Shown here in pieces: positions 26,501 through 36,893 of a DNA stretch of 64,000 nt. The position numbers and the translations under genes are program-made. A model generated the notes under the pieces. The model searched no databases. It was given only the letters and a program-made list of their open reading frames with translations, and had not been told where the DNA came from. Where the stretch lies: positions 1,728,482 to 1,792,481 of the forward strand of contig RPFO01000389.1 of the NCBI GenBank assembly GCA_009746045.1, read 5' to 3'. How positions within the stretch are numbered: position 1 is the stretch's first letter; each line of letters begins with the position of its first letter. The stretch comes from Mesostigma viride (taxonomy: Eukaryota; Streptophyta; Mesostigmatophyceae; Mesostigmatales; Mesostigmataceae).

Positions 26501-29500
26501 CAAAGAACCCCGAATGCGAGGGTGTACAAATGTAGCATCGGTTTCTACAAGAAACTCACCAGAATTCAATTCCATATCCGGGCTCGTATGTTGCATGGTG
26601 AAGTGCAAATTCCAGCATCAGTTGTAAGGCCTCAAGCTGCTCGACCTCAGAGAGGGTATATGCTTGTTGACGAAAGCGCTTGCTCGGCAGAATACACTTG
26701 GACGGATCAGTTTCCAGAATGTCCCACACAGACGGGAAGCCTTGACCCTGAAAAAAAAACACATGAACCAAATAGAAAAAAAAGAACGTAAGTACATGTT
26801 TTGCATACACTTAACCTGCTAGAAACACTCGCTGAAACATGGGAAATGTGCATGCAGCCAAGCAAACACGAAGTTTGTTTAAAAAACTTACCCACACAGT
26901 CTGGCGCGTGAAGTAGCTCAGGATGTTCAATGCCTCGAAGTCCATGAAGAAGTTCCCCATGGAGCATTCCACGTTCTTGTTTGACAATGGCCCAGAAGTA
27001 ATCACCGCCATCTGGCGCTCACCCCATGTCATGCTCCTGCCATCAGGCAGGCCAGCATACCGGATCTGTTCCGCCAAGTGAGATGCAGCATGGACTGATC
27101 TTGACATTTCTGACGCTGGCATAACACACTCTAATGCTACCACCGCACGCACCATCATTTCGCCCACTTCGACTAACTGCGATTGAGTGAGACACCTTGC
27201 TGAAAATACAGCATTAAAGGCCACAGACAGCTGGACAAATGCCGCGCGGGCATCCGGATGCAAACGATTGCGCAACACGACCGGCAACAACAGACACAGT
27301 ACTTGTTCTTGTCACTTGTTTTCATCGTCTCATCGCTTTTCCCGTCAGCGGCTAGTCCGTGGTACCGCCCAGGCACATAGTCTGGGAGGCGGTCGAACGC
27401 CTTTTCCACCTCTGCATTCAACAGAAACATGGTATGATACACAGATGTAAACGATCACATTGACAATTTGATTAGAAAATTATGTCAGAGGCGAATTCTC
27501 AGAGTGGCCAAACACTGTCAGCCCAAATGCTCCGGCAAATCCTGACACTAACCCCATAAATAGTTATTGAAAAAATGAAAGGAAGTCTTACAAGCAACAT
27601 GTTTACCCTAACAAGGGCACTTGGTTTGATGTGGTACACAGAAACCTCTAATGACAGTGGACTACGTCATGGGATCTATGGACCAACACAGCAATTAAGC
27701 AATCTTGGCAGATGACAACATGAAACACTTATATAAAATACCAACAAACAACATCCAAACCAATTCCAATAAAAAAGCATATACACATCCATGCACAGAC
27801 ATACCACGGGTGGCCGCTTTCTCCTCCGACGTGAGTTGACAGGGTGGATGTCGAGAGTTTTTTTTAATGCTTATTGTCCGGACACCGTTCTTCGCCACTT
27901 TCTCCACCTCTTCCGTGGTAACCCAGAGCTCCTGATTAAGGCCCAGTTGTTGCAGCCTTGCTCGAACAGCAGCGGTATGAGCTTTCCCTGCACATAATAA
28001 AAAAGGCCACAAAGGACAACACAATATCAACGAAACGCACAATCAATAATCAATCAACAAGTATGTAACAAAAATTTGTCCCTTGCATATGACAAAGTTT
28101 ACAAACTGCACACTAGAAAAAAAAAGAACACTGTCGCGTGCTACTTACCGCTGGTGCAGTTGAGTATCCGGAGCAGGCAGTTCGGGCCAAGGTGAAATTC
28201 ATCCACCAGATGTCGAATTAACAGCTTGGTCCAGTACGGCAGCTTGCCGAATATTTCAGGTTGCACCCCCAACTCTTCCCGACAATATTTCAGGTACCCA
28301 TCATAATCCATTTCTGGAGGGGCAGCTCCAGTCCCGGATGGTCGCGCAGGGTCACCTTCCTTCAAAAGCGTAGAGTGCCCTAAGTACACAAGCTTCCCAT
28401 TGGAAAAAAAAGTTGCTTCCCATTCTGGCCCATGTAACATGCAGCCGCAGTATCCAGCATCTGGGATGTTTAGTGACTTTGCAAAAGCTGGGTAGTCGTG
28501 GATTACCCACAGTAGGAGCGCCTGCAGGCGCACAGGTTGTAACTGGCCGCCCTGGTCATCCACGATGTCGCATACATAAAAACCATTCCACATCGCCACA
28601 AGCTCATCAACCGCCAACTCCCAGTACACCTGCATTCTTTTTGGAGCCTTGCCCTTGGCGGCACTTATCAGCAGAACCATAGGTGAGAAGTTCTTGTTGA
28701 CAAATACCCACTCAGGTAAATTGTAGCAAGCCATAAAAGCTGGCCAGCAAGAATAGTTTCCCATAAAGCTACGCGGACACACTCCGTCAACCGCCATCCC
28801 GAATATAAGATTACGCAGCTCAGTACGAAACTGCGGGTAAAGATTTTTTACATGTTGTACAGCCGGACAGTCTGCAAAAAGAAACAGGCAAGGAAAGAAC
28901 AAACCACAGAGAATGCATTGAAGCAACGGTAAGAAATACAGATACATCACTTAACACGACACTGACCTTGCCAGGCAAGATTCAATAGCAAGATTCAGGG
29001 TTACTAACGTTCTAGCTCTACATACCAAAGTAACGCGGCGTTGTGTAACTCTATCGGCAAGCAAAGATAAAAAAAAAAAGCAATGGCCAGATGTAGAGGC
29101 TATGGATTACGAACCTTTGACTCCGTCGACAGTCCGCGTCGGCGAATCTGCATCCTTGTTTTCTTTCTCTCCTGCATACCTCAGTGCCATTGACATCTTC
29201 TCCATTCTGAACCAGCCCCGAACCCTGTCCAGCAAAGAAAAAACTCTGACTTGCCGATAGGGCTTCCTCGTATTAATCACCATGCCGTCTGTGTCTGTGT
29301 ATATCTCATAACGAGGTTCGGCGCACTTTGGGCACTGCTGGAGATCCTTATCTTTGTAAACATAATCGTCACACTTGCAAGCATCGTATACTTTATACGT
29401 CAAGCCCAAGTCTCGCAACAGGCGTCTAGCCGCCTCAACAGAAGCCGGCAAGACATTGCCAGGTGGTAGGAGAGAACTAAAAAGGGCCAGCTGTGCGTCT

Positions 29501-29682
29501 GCGAACTTCCGAGTACAACCTCCTTGGCCCCATTGCGTTAGCAATTGTAGGGCCGCCACAACAGCTGGAACGTTAGATCCTGGGTATAAAGGCGTCTCCA
29601 AATGTACTCTGTTTGCAGCAGCATCGAAATTCCTGGCGAATTCCATAGCTGCCTCAGGCCCAGTTCGGTACTCATCGCCCAT
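20530..29682 (-). CDS. CACTA transposase, TNP2 type (six exons)
   Basis: Exons: 29682-29115, 28871-28149, 27987-27805, 27411-26892, 26747-26560 and 21604-20530, all with GT-AG borders and matching phases. Sum 3,257 nt; one missing base in exon 4 (near 27300) would give 1,085 residues. Exon 1 has LYPGSN and a zinc-ribbon-like CKCDDYVYK...CPKCAEPRYE. Exon 2 is the TNP2 core: FGMAVDGVCP, NYSCWPAFMACYNLPEW, LLWVIHDYPAFAK and CGCMLHG. Exon 4 has the conserved C-terminal HASHL-type region (RSVHAASHLAEQIRY). Exon 6 ends in a 21-residue repeat with RSRGKR. The last intron is 4.96 kb and is filled by repeats and TTAA element B. The enzyme cuts at the CACTA ends. TGTAA motifs lie within about 110 nt downstream of the stop. 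Confidence 0.9.
20670..20940 (-). repeat. 63-bp coding repeat in the transposase tail
   Basis: About four copies of a 63-bp unit encode NRSRGKRTVGTLVEPQATTAP-like 21-residue repeats. The RSRGKR core resembles a basic AT-hook-like DNA contact. The copies are close in sequence, so the array is young. Confidence 0.85.
22532..25170. mobile_element. TTAA-target DNA transposon B
   Basis: Flanked by TTAA (22528-22531, 25171-25174). Ends GGGGACGTGGCGCGCC and its partner match at 13 of 16 positions. The uninterrupted target is present in R1 at 21948-21951, with identical sequence on both sides, so the borders and the 4-bp duplication are certain. Length 2,639 bp. It is homologous to element A but also contains a PHD-finger exon (24362-24640). 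No full transposase is visible. Confidence 0.95.
24362..24640 (+). CDS. PHD-finger exon inside TTAA transposon B
   Basis: An open frame ending at 24640 with an acidic lead (DDGEGSSDDENDVDN) and a PHD finger: CLAC, then LLCS, GCKGGLHGCC and GDWFCPACL. The Cys/His spacing and the W two residues before the last Cys pair are typical of the C4HC3 fold, which reads histone H3 tails in other proteins. The ATG at 24362 has no clear promoter; the frame is more likely a last exon. The corresponding part of element A lacks it. piggyBac transposases also end in a Cys-rich cross-brace zinc domain, so this could be the remaining C-terminus of a transposase or a captured host exon. Confidence 0.7.
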   Translation: MTCVKGGCHDVMQREGQGDDGEGSSDDENDVDNIPCLACASPDEIDGVPFLLCSTFGCKGGLHGCCADPPLTKEPKGDWFCPACLVQDAYKG

Positions 29683-29748
29683 CCCTCCATGAGGAAGTCG
29701 TCAAGGCCTTGTTCCTCCATGGTTGAAAATCGCTAAACAACCAATGGT

Positions 29749-29810
29749 GGCGGCAGCAACGGGGACGGCCCGCGGCCGCCTTGCCGCGGGCCCTCCCCGT
29801 TGCTGCCGCC
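29749..29810. other. Long GC-rich hairpin between the divergent CACTA genes
   Basis: Two 28-nt arms (29749-29776 and 29783-29810) pair at 27 positions around a 6-nt loop, starting GGCGGCAGCAACGGGGA. A partial third copy of the arm (GGCGGCAGCAACG) follows at about 29823. It lies 67 bp upstream of the transposase start, in the divergent promoter region (29683-30503), which otherwise shows no gene. A 20-bp direct repeat, CGAATCCGATACTTTGCGCC, occurs at about 30082 and 30228. Confidence 0.85.
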
Positions 29811-30503
29811 ATGGCTACCATGGCGGCAGCAACGAGGTGTTTTCGTGGCCCCGGCTGTGTCCTTGCATGCCTAAAACGCAAAGGAACGAAGGGGCACCGA
29901 CCGCGTCTGACTGTCGAGCTAGCCAACGGACCGCGTGGGCCATTCCCGCGGCTAGCTATGCGTCAGTTATGTTAACAGTCAATTTGCCGGGTAATCTATG
30001 TAACCGCAGCTTCTTGATGCGGATTCAATCCTACTCGAACATGATGTCAACTTTGCACCGTTAACCATGGCAGTGAGAGGCCCGAATCCGATACTTTGCG
30101 CCTTATTAGCCCCTTAGCCTGTCAACGTCACACCAGTGTGTGACCACCTTCATTCAGGATTCGGTGATACTTATTTCTTATTTCACCTCTCTGGTTTCTA
30201 ATTGGATACTAAATATACCGATTTCCCCGAATCCGATACTTTGCGCCATGGCGTTCAGATCAGCAGGATTCGCTCCTAAAGTAAGATCCTGTCGACTTCC
30301 GCCGGGAGAGATGATTGACGGTAGATGGGCCAAGATCGGACGGAGTTCCTTTTTGCCGCGCAAAATTGACACCCGCAATTAGCACAGTGCCGTTGTGCGG
30401 ATTCAAAACTTGCGCCTTGTGATTAAGAAATGACAACGGCGCCAAGGATGGAGCACGCAAACGCGTTAATGTCGGCTGGGGGTGGCCTGGTTAGTGGGGA
30501 AGA

Positions 30504-33500
30504 ATGGTGGCTGATCTGCAAAAGTGGGCCAAATTTCGTGCTGCCAAGGCGGTAGAGGAACACCCTCTTAAGCATGTGCAAGCCGATTGTCGGCTGCGGA
30601 CTCTTAGGGAAGTCGTCGCGGCGCAATCGAAGGAGTGGTTGCTGGAGGGTGTAGCAAAGAAGGACCAAGATCAAGAACTGCTGAAGGATGTTTGTGCTCG
30701 GATCAAGGCGATTTGTTCTGAATTCTTACCTCTACTGGCCCAGGACGAGTTAAATGATGCAAAGGCCCATTACTCTGCAGCCGTTGCGGCAGAGAGCAGC
30801 AGGAAACTGAATGAAGCCCTGAACGGACCGACAGAGGCGACAACCGCAGTGAAGCCTCTCCCCGATCCTCCTGCTTTGGCTGAGACTGAAGCGATAGTTG
30901 AAAGGGAGCTAGCGAGGCGTCTATACATCCGAAAGCACGAGGCGCAGCTAGCGGCAAAGAGAGCTGCCAACAGAGTGGCTAAGACTGAACAGCAACGTGC
31001 CCCGCTTGCCTGCGTAACCAACCAGCCCAAACAGGTAATTAAACAAAGAATACTCATGAACTGCCGTGTCTTGGTATGCATCCGTTGTGTATGACGTCGT
31101 GTTGTTCTTCCCTTCCTCCTTGGGGATGCAAATCATCTTATTGCTGCCCTGTTTTGAGAAATCTGTATGAGAAACGCTACAGCGCCTGGCAAGCCAAAAA
31201 AAAAAATTTCCCCTCGCGGGCCTTTGGGCGGGCTCCGCTTTGCCTTTGCCGTTTTCCAGCGCCCCCCGCGAGGGGAAATTTTTTTTTTTGGCTTGCCAGG
31301 CACAGTTCTTGTCGTTGCACTCGGAGTGCAGTCAGCAATCTGTAGTGCAACCGTACTTTCTACTCGCCGTCGATAGTTTTCTGATCGAGTGCATTATTAT
31401 GTTCCTTCGGATGCTGTGCTTTGTTCTTCATGGTGAACACCACAGCTGGGCGTCCAAAAAGCAAAGAAAACTGCAACCGGCAAGTCGACAGCAAAAGCCA
31501 AGCCTGCTGCAGTCACCGCCGGGACCATGCAGCTGCCTGCCAGCCTCGAGGCTGAAAGGGCCGCCAAGATTGCAGCTTTGCAGGCCCAAATCGACGCTAT
31601 CAACGCGCAGTTCGACCAGCAGATGAGCGCCGTGCCGGCACCCCCTCTCGTGGCCATGCCACCACCACCCATGCCAGGCTGTCCATCTGCCCCCGTGCTG
31701 GCACGTAAGTTCCCTTTTTTTCCCCTTTGGTATACGGGCCTTACTGTTGCTTCATGGAAACTTACAACGTATCAATTTGCCTGTATTTACCCTTCAACTT
31801 TATGCATTATTATCTTTATGAAGTCCCACACGTTTTGTGTATATTGGTTTTCTTTGTGTTTCATTCAAGCTGACTTTTGACTTCTTTAATTGCATGTGTC
31901 TTTCCTTTTTCATCCAGCCGTGGACCTGGCTGGCACAGTGACACCGGTGCTGGTGCCCATCCTGGCACCTGAACCAGGTCCAAATGTGAAGCCCCACTAT
32001 ATTCGAAGCAATTATCGCTTCTGCTGGCATGCGAATCTCCATGTATCGATTCAAAGGCCCTGCCCCAGCCCACTCCGGGGGCTGCTGGTGATGAACCTGT
32101 GACGCAGCAGGCCATTCCCTGTAAGTAATATCAGATCACTTCCAATCGTGGTTGTTTTATTCTTGTCTCTTTTTGCATTGGCATACCTGTATTTTACTTA
32201 GCAAGTATCTCAGTTTCTGCACTGACGATGCACTCTAATATTCTTTTCGCTCAACCTTATTAAGACCTTGCTATGTTCGTTTGCCACCATAGCATACATA
32301 ACCCCCATTCACCAGCAGCTTCCCCGTTTCCCATTTGTAAATGCATTCCCTGTTTGTTTTTATGATCCAACAAAGTCTCTCTTTTGCAATTGATGTGTGC
32401 AGTGCCTTCGCAGGCTTCTTCAAAGAGGAAGGGCATGACACCAGCGCCAGTTTCCAAGGCCCGGCGCGGATCAACAGAGACCAAGTCCCCATCTGCAACA
32501 AAGGATCCAGTCCTGCCATCGCCGCAGCCTCTAGAAGAGAACATTGCCGTCCTTCCACAGCCGCCAACAGCACCTAAGACACGTGCTCAGTGCCCACCAC
32601 CTTCAGATCTGGGGTTGATGCACTACATCAAGCAGGTGCTCCCTCAGGCCACTGTGTTGCCTCTTCCAACAGAGGTGACAACGACCACCGTACCGGTTGG
32701 CACCATCATAGCTCAAAAATGGTTGCTGAAGGCGCGCAAGCAGCTGAGATTGGGGGATGAGTTGGTGTGGGATGTAGGCCGCATTGCTATGGTCAAGCCA
32801 CGGAACAAGTCCCCGTGGACGCTTGCGTTTCCTAACGGGGATGAGCCAGAATCAAGGTATTGCTTTGATCTGAGGAAATTGCACTACGGTGAGGAGGGGT
32901 CTGGCGAGCTCTCATGGGTGATGTTGGGCAATGTTACGGTGAACGACCTGCCTGGAAAGGCAGAAGAAACGAACACGAGTCAAGTGCCTTCCCCCCGGAT
33001 GTGCCAGCCCCACTGCCACCCTCCACGGCCGTGCCAGCCCCTCCGGCCCCACTGCTGCCACCCTCCACGGCCGTGCCAGCCCCTCCGGCCCCACTGCCAC
33101 CCTCCACGGCCGTGCCAGCCCCTCCGGCCCCACTGCCACCCTCCACGGCCGTGCCAGCCCCTCCGGCCCCACTGCTGCCACCCTCCACGGCCGTGCCAGC
33201 CCCTCCGGCCCCACTGCCACCCTCCACGGCCGTGCCAGCCCCTTCGGCCCCACTGCCACCCTCCACGGCCGTGCCAGCCCCTCCGGCCCCACTGCCACCC
33301 TCCACGGGAGGACCAGAGTCATCGGTGGAATCCGTGCTTGCCAACATGATGTTGCAGTTGAAAAAAATGCAAGAGGAGCTCGCTGAGAAGAACGCCATCA
33401 TCAACAAACAAGCGGAGAGATCTGCACCGACAGAATCCTGCTCAAGCCTACCAATCCCATGTGTAAGTTCCGCAGCTCCTCAGATACGGAAATGTTACCA

Positions 33501-33708
33501 TCTTTATAATTGTTGATGAGTTTGCATTGCGGTTTTGTTGTGTATTCTTTTTCTGACTACTTGCGCAACCCAATGGTCCAAACTCTCTGCTGTTTGCGTG
33601 CAGGAAAATACCCCGGACAGCGCGGCACAAGCAAAACACTGCGAGCTGCTGAATGGCCAGAAGGCAGAAGGCATGGCATCAAACCAAGTCCAGCCAGTTT
33701 TGGAATAG
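30504..33708 (+). CDS. Second gene of the CACTA element (coiled-coil, Pro-rich protein)
   Basis: Spliced gene divergent from the transposase. Exons read: 30504-31034, 31446-31704, 31918 to about 32119, about 32401-33462 and 33604-33708 (stop TAG 33706-33708). Exon 1 is highly helical and basic ([20 protein letters not shown]). Exon 2 has a coiled coil ([19 protein letters not shown]). Exon 4 includes a conserved-looking block ([19 protein letters not shown]), a 13/14-residue [13 protein letters not shown] repeat, and a second coiled coil ([19 protein letters not shown]). Two single-base frame problems are seen: in exon 3 and at a C-run near 32984. By position it could play the TnpA role of binding subterminal repeats, but no homology shows this. 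Further 3' exons up to TGTAA motifs at about 34087-34117 are possible. Confidence 0.6.
31184..31301. mobile_element. 118-bp fold-back MITE in intron 1 of the second CACTA gene
   Basis: Arms of about 37 nt are perfect inverted repeats starting GCCTGGCAAGCC, then an A run, then TTTCCCCTCGCGGG. The loop is GC-rich. It sits in an intron and changes no coding sequence. The target duplication is not clear. Confidence 0.8.
33002..33303. repeat. 39/42-bp coding minisatellite
   Basis: About eight units of CCACCCTCCACGGCCGTGCC plus the remainder, 39 or 42 bp each, so length changes keep the frame. It encodes [13 protein letters not shown] in the frame of the downstream coiled coil. All frames on both strands stay open here, so the long minus-strand frames (32912-33407) are artefacts. 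Confidence 0.93.
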
Positions 33709-34239
33709 CTGTAAGTTTTCACGATCAGGGTGCACAGGATTCCATTTTTTTGCACTACAAAGCGATTTTTTTGTCTCGTGTACGAGCGTGATTTTTTACT
33801 GTCTCGTCATTTTGGATTTGGTGTACATTTGCACATCCTGCAGCCTTTCTGATTCTGGCCCTGCCTTGCTGCTTTGTCCTTCTTAATTGTGCTCCTACGT
33901 GCAGGAAGACGTAGAACGAAACATGCGGACTCTGAACAGTATGGGAGAGGCATGAGAACTCTTCTCGTGAAGAATTGTGTGAAGATGTACACAAACTTCC
34001 CTGATTCCAAGAATGAATCAGTTTTTCCCTTTCAGCAAGACATGACTACGAATGTCAGTTGACAGCATGTTTGCTGTGGATGATGTATGCAAGCTGTAAC
34101 ATGATATTTATCAATGTAATAAATGCACTGATTGTGAGTCATGCCCCTGTTGTAATCATCTTGCATTGTTGTATTTCTGACGGTCCCTGATAACACCATT
34201 TTTTTGTCCCAGAATGGCTGGAGAATTCGCCAGTGCATG

Positions 34240-34628
34240 TTCTTGATTTTCTTGAGATTCTACACGTTTTTTTGTCCTGAGAATTTCTTGAGATTCGACT
34301 CGTTTTTTTTGTCCTGAGATTGTCCTGAGATTTTGTCCTGAGATTGTCCTGAGATTGTCCTGAGATTTTGTCCTGAGATTTTCACTACAAAGTCAAAATC
34401 TCAAGACCTGAGTTTTTCACCAGAATCTCAGGACCCGAGGTGTGCACTTACCAGATTTTGTGAAGACGAAATATCAGGATGAATCTCAGGACAATCTCAG
34501 GAAAACTCAGGATGAATCTCAGGACAATCTCAAGATATTCTCAGGACATCTCAGGATTTCTCAGGATTTCTCAAGATTTGTCAAAAAAAAACTCAGGAGA
34601 ATCTCAAGAGATCTCAGGACGAATTTTT
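34240..34628. repeat. CACTA right subterminal repeats
   Basis: The mirror of the left array: TCCTGAGATT repeats in one orientation to about 34400 and ATCTCAGGA repeats in the other to the terminus. The motif is the same as at the left end, which pairs the two ends. Confidence 0.9.
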
Positions 34629-34645
34629 TCCGACTTCCTAGTGTG

Positions 34646-34912
34646 CTATACTCCGATGGCGACGATGAAATAGTGGGATTTGATGAGGTGCAGGCTGCGC
34701 TTTGCGCATGCCCCGGTGTGCAGTTGCCAAATCTTCCACCTGCCAGCATTGCGCGAGGGAAGGCGGACATTGCTGAGTGCATTCGCAAGCAGGTCGCCCA
34801 GCGGTCCACGGCAATGAAGCAAGCCAAGGCAACCCCGCGCCACAAGAGCCGGCCTCCCATCATTCCTGATTCAGACTCTGATGACTATAGCCTTGCCGCA
34901 TGTGGCTGTTAA
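34646..34912 (+). pseudogene. Right part of the Tudor-like gene
   Basis: Directly after the CACTA target duplication the frame reads LYSDGDDEIVGFDEVQ, the acidic end of a Tudor-like barrel (compare the common pattern Y-D-D-G-D-x-E). A basic stretch follows (RSTAMKQAKATPRHKSR), then an acidic Ser tail (DSDSDDYS) and a stop at 34910-34912. Together with 19138-19868 it makes one frame. It has no start of its own and cannot be expressed alone as far as I can see. Confidence 0.65.
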
Positions 34913-35140
34913 CTTTTCATGGCTGCCCTACCTTTTCGGTGCATGCTTTGCGGCTAGCAGCCTTGTGATCAACACATCCCGTGTCTTATGACGTTGGTTC
35001 ATAGGTTTATTACATGTCCTTACAATTGGTAGAGCATATATCAAATGGGATAAAACCATATTTGGGTGAACAGGTTTCATGGCTCATGGCTCATCTATTT
35101 TTTTTCGGTGGGAAATGACGTAAAAACTGGCATTGTACAT

Positions 35141-36893
35141 TTTCTAAATGCTGCCTACAAGAATCCAGCTTGATATGAGTTCATTGGTTCACTATTCATA
35201 TTTGTTTCATGTAAGAAAAGGGGGGAAATGACGAAAAACTGCACATGTATGCTGTCACATGTCACCATCTGAGCTCAGAATGAGCCCAATTTTTGTGGGT
35301 GGTCTATTGTCATGATCTAGATGCTGCCTGCAAGAATCCAGCCTGATACGAGTTCGTTTGTTCACTATTCAGATTTGTTTCATTTAAGAAAAGGGGGAAA
35401 ATGACAAAAAACTGCATATTTATGCTGTCACGTGTCACCATTTGAGCTCAGAATGAGCCCAATTTTTGTGGGTGGTCTATTTGCATGGTTTGCATGCTGC
35501 CTGCAAGAATCCAGCTTGATATGAGTTCATTTGTTTACTGTTCCTAATTGTTGCATGTAAGATAACGGGGAAAATGACGAAAAACTGCACATGCATGTCA
35601 CCATCTGTATGCTGTCACATGCATGTCACCATCTGAGCTCAGAATGAGCCCAATTTTTGTGGGTGGTCTATTTGCATGGTGTAAATGCTGCCTCAGGCAA
35701 GAATCCAGCCTGATATGAGTTCATTTGTCCACTATTCATATTTGTTGCATGTAAGAAAAGGGGGGAAAGGACAAAAAACTGCACATGTATGCTGTCACAT
35801 GTCACCATCTGAGCTCAGAATAAGCCCAATTTTTGTGGGTGGTCTATTTTCACGGTCTAGATGCTGCCTGCAAGAATCCAGTCTGATATGAGTTCATTTG
35901 TCCACTATTCATGTTTGGTGCATGTACGAAAAGGGGGGAAAGGACAAAAAACTGCACATGTATGCTGTCACATGTCACCATCTGAGCTCAGAATGAGCCC
36001 AATTTTTGTGGGTGGTCTAAGTTTCCACGTTTTATTAGATGCTGCCTGCAAGAATCCAGCCTGATATGAGTTCATTTGTCTTGCCCGCACAGACCAGGTG
36101 AATACCGCTATGTGGGCCTGCCGGGGGGCTTAAGACGGGCCAACCAGGTAGACACCTCCTCCTATGGCAGGGTCCCCTTGTCCCATCGCAACCCACTGGC
36201 ACACTTGCGCGCGCCGGGCACCGGCGCGGCGCGACCCGGACCTATGTGACACAACTGCTTGAAGATGCAGGGCTTCTGGGGCTATCCGTACTCCGCGCCC
36301 GCATGATTGACAGGGAGAAATGGGCTGCCATCTGCGATAAGCACCTTTCCGAGGGGTATGCTCCTGTTTTCTCCCCACGGGCCCCGCAGCCCGGTGCTAG
36401 CCAGGGTAGAAGTCCGCAGGTGGAGGTTATTGGTCCTGAGGATAGCCGCTACACTATACCGCCTCGTCTGCCATTACAGTAGAGGACAGCTCGATTGGAT
36501 GAGGATTACATCCCCATCTAGTGCTTAACGGTTGGGGGATGATGCAGACGATATTTGTTTAAACTTTTGTGTAATTATTTTTCTAATGAGATTAGCATAG
36601 TACTCCGTGGCATGCCTTTGCGCATGACACGCAAGTACTTACTTACTGGGGGGGACATGACAAAAACTGCATATTTATGCTGTCACATGTCACCGTTCGA
36701 GCCCAATTTTTGTGGGTGGTCTATTTGCGTGGTCTAGATGCTGCCTGCAAGGATCCAGCCTGATATAAGTTCATTTGTCCACTATTCATGTTTGTTTCAT
36801 TTAAGAAAAGGGGGAAAATGACAAAAAACTGCATATTTATACAGTCACATGTCACCATTTGAGCTCAGAATGAGCCCAATTTTTGTGGGTGGC
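35141..36893. repeat. ~175-bp satellite array, interrupted
   Basis: Units of roughly 172-195 bp contain ATGCTGCCTGCAAGAATCCA and CACCATCTGAGCTCAGAATG. Unit starts are near 35150, 35321, 35490, 35684, 35858, 36037 and 36738. The array is cut by a LINE piece (36072-36649), and a LINE copy starts at 36893. One unit contains a local duplication of the CATGTCACCATCTG part (35600-35640). Positions 34913-35140 hold no gene. Confidence 0.9.
36072..36649 (+). mobile_element. 3'-end fragment of a LINE (RT C-terminus)
   Basis: Begins with ARTDQVNTA, matching ARTDQVDTS in the C-terminal part of LINE copy 1, then stops and frame changes. A 78-residue frame at 36246-36482 ends the ORF. The tail has ACTTACTTACT rather than TTAA repeats, so it is a different family, perhaps that of 16739-19020. 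It lies inside the satellite array. Confidence 0.65.

Larger units (their letters stand above)
21908..26513. repeat. Tandem R repeat pair (R1, R2) in the transposase intron
   Basis: R1 is 21908-22497. R2 is 22498-26513 and holds TTAA element B. They share about 550 bp at high identity. R2 also has an extra GC-rich middle of about 840 bp (25258-26096), which R1 replaces by a short G-rich junction (GGGTGGGTGGGTGGGG). The 41658-47127 region contains diverged relatives with the same long and short forms. No coding is seen. Without element B the intron would be about 2.3 kb. Confidence 0.85.
19869..34643. mobile_element. CACTA (En/Spm) transposon, 14.8 kb
   Basis: Perfect 14-bp terminal inverted repeats CACTAGGAAGTCGG, with TG on both sides (19867-19868 and 34644-34645) as a 2-bp target duplication. 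Both ends carry arrays of short TCCTGAGA/TCTCAGGA repeats, the usual subterminal binding-site arrangement of CACTA elements. Inside are a TNP2-type transposase gene (minus, 20530-29682) and a divergent second gene (plus, 30504-33708). It also contains a tandem repeat pair (21908-26513), TTAA transposon B and a small MITE, all in introns. Apart from single-base frameshifts it may be an autonomous or recently autonomous copy. Confidence 0.96.

Noticed and set aside
21908-26513. R1 and R2 as LTRs of one retrotransposon
   Set aside because: They are directly adjacent with no internal domain, and there are no primer-binding site or polypurine tract signals between them.
32912-33407. Minus-strand Gly/Ala-rich open frames
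   Set aside because: Shadow of the 39/42-bp minisatellite, which has no stops in any frame; the plus-strand frame joins a clear coiled coil.
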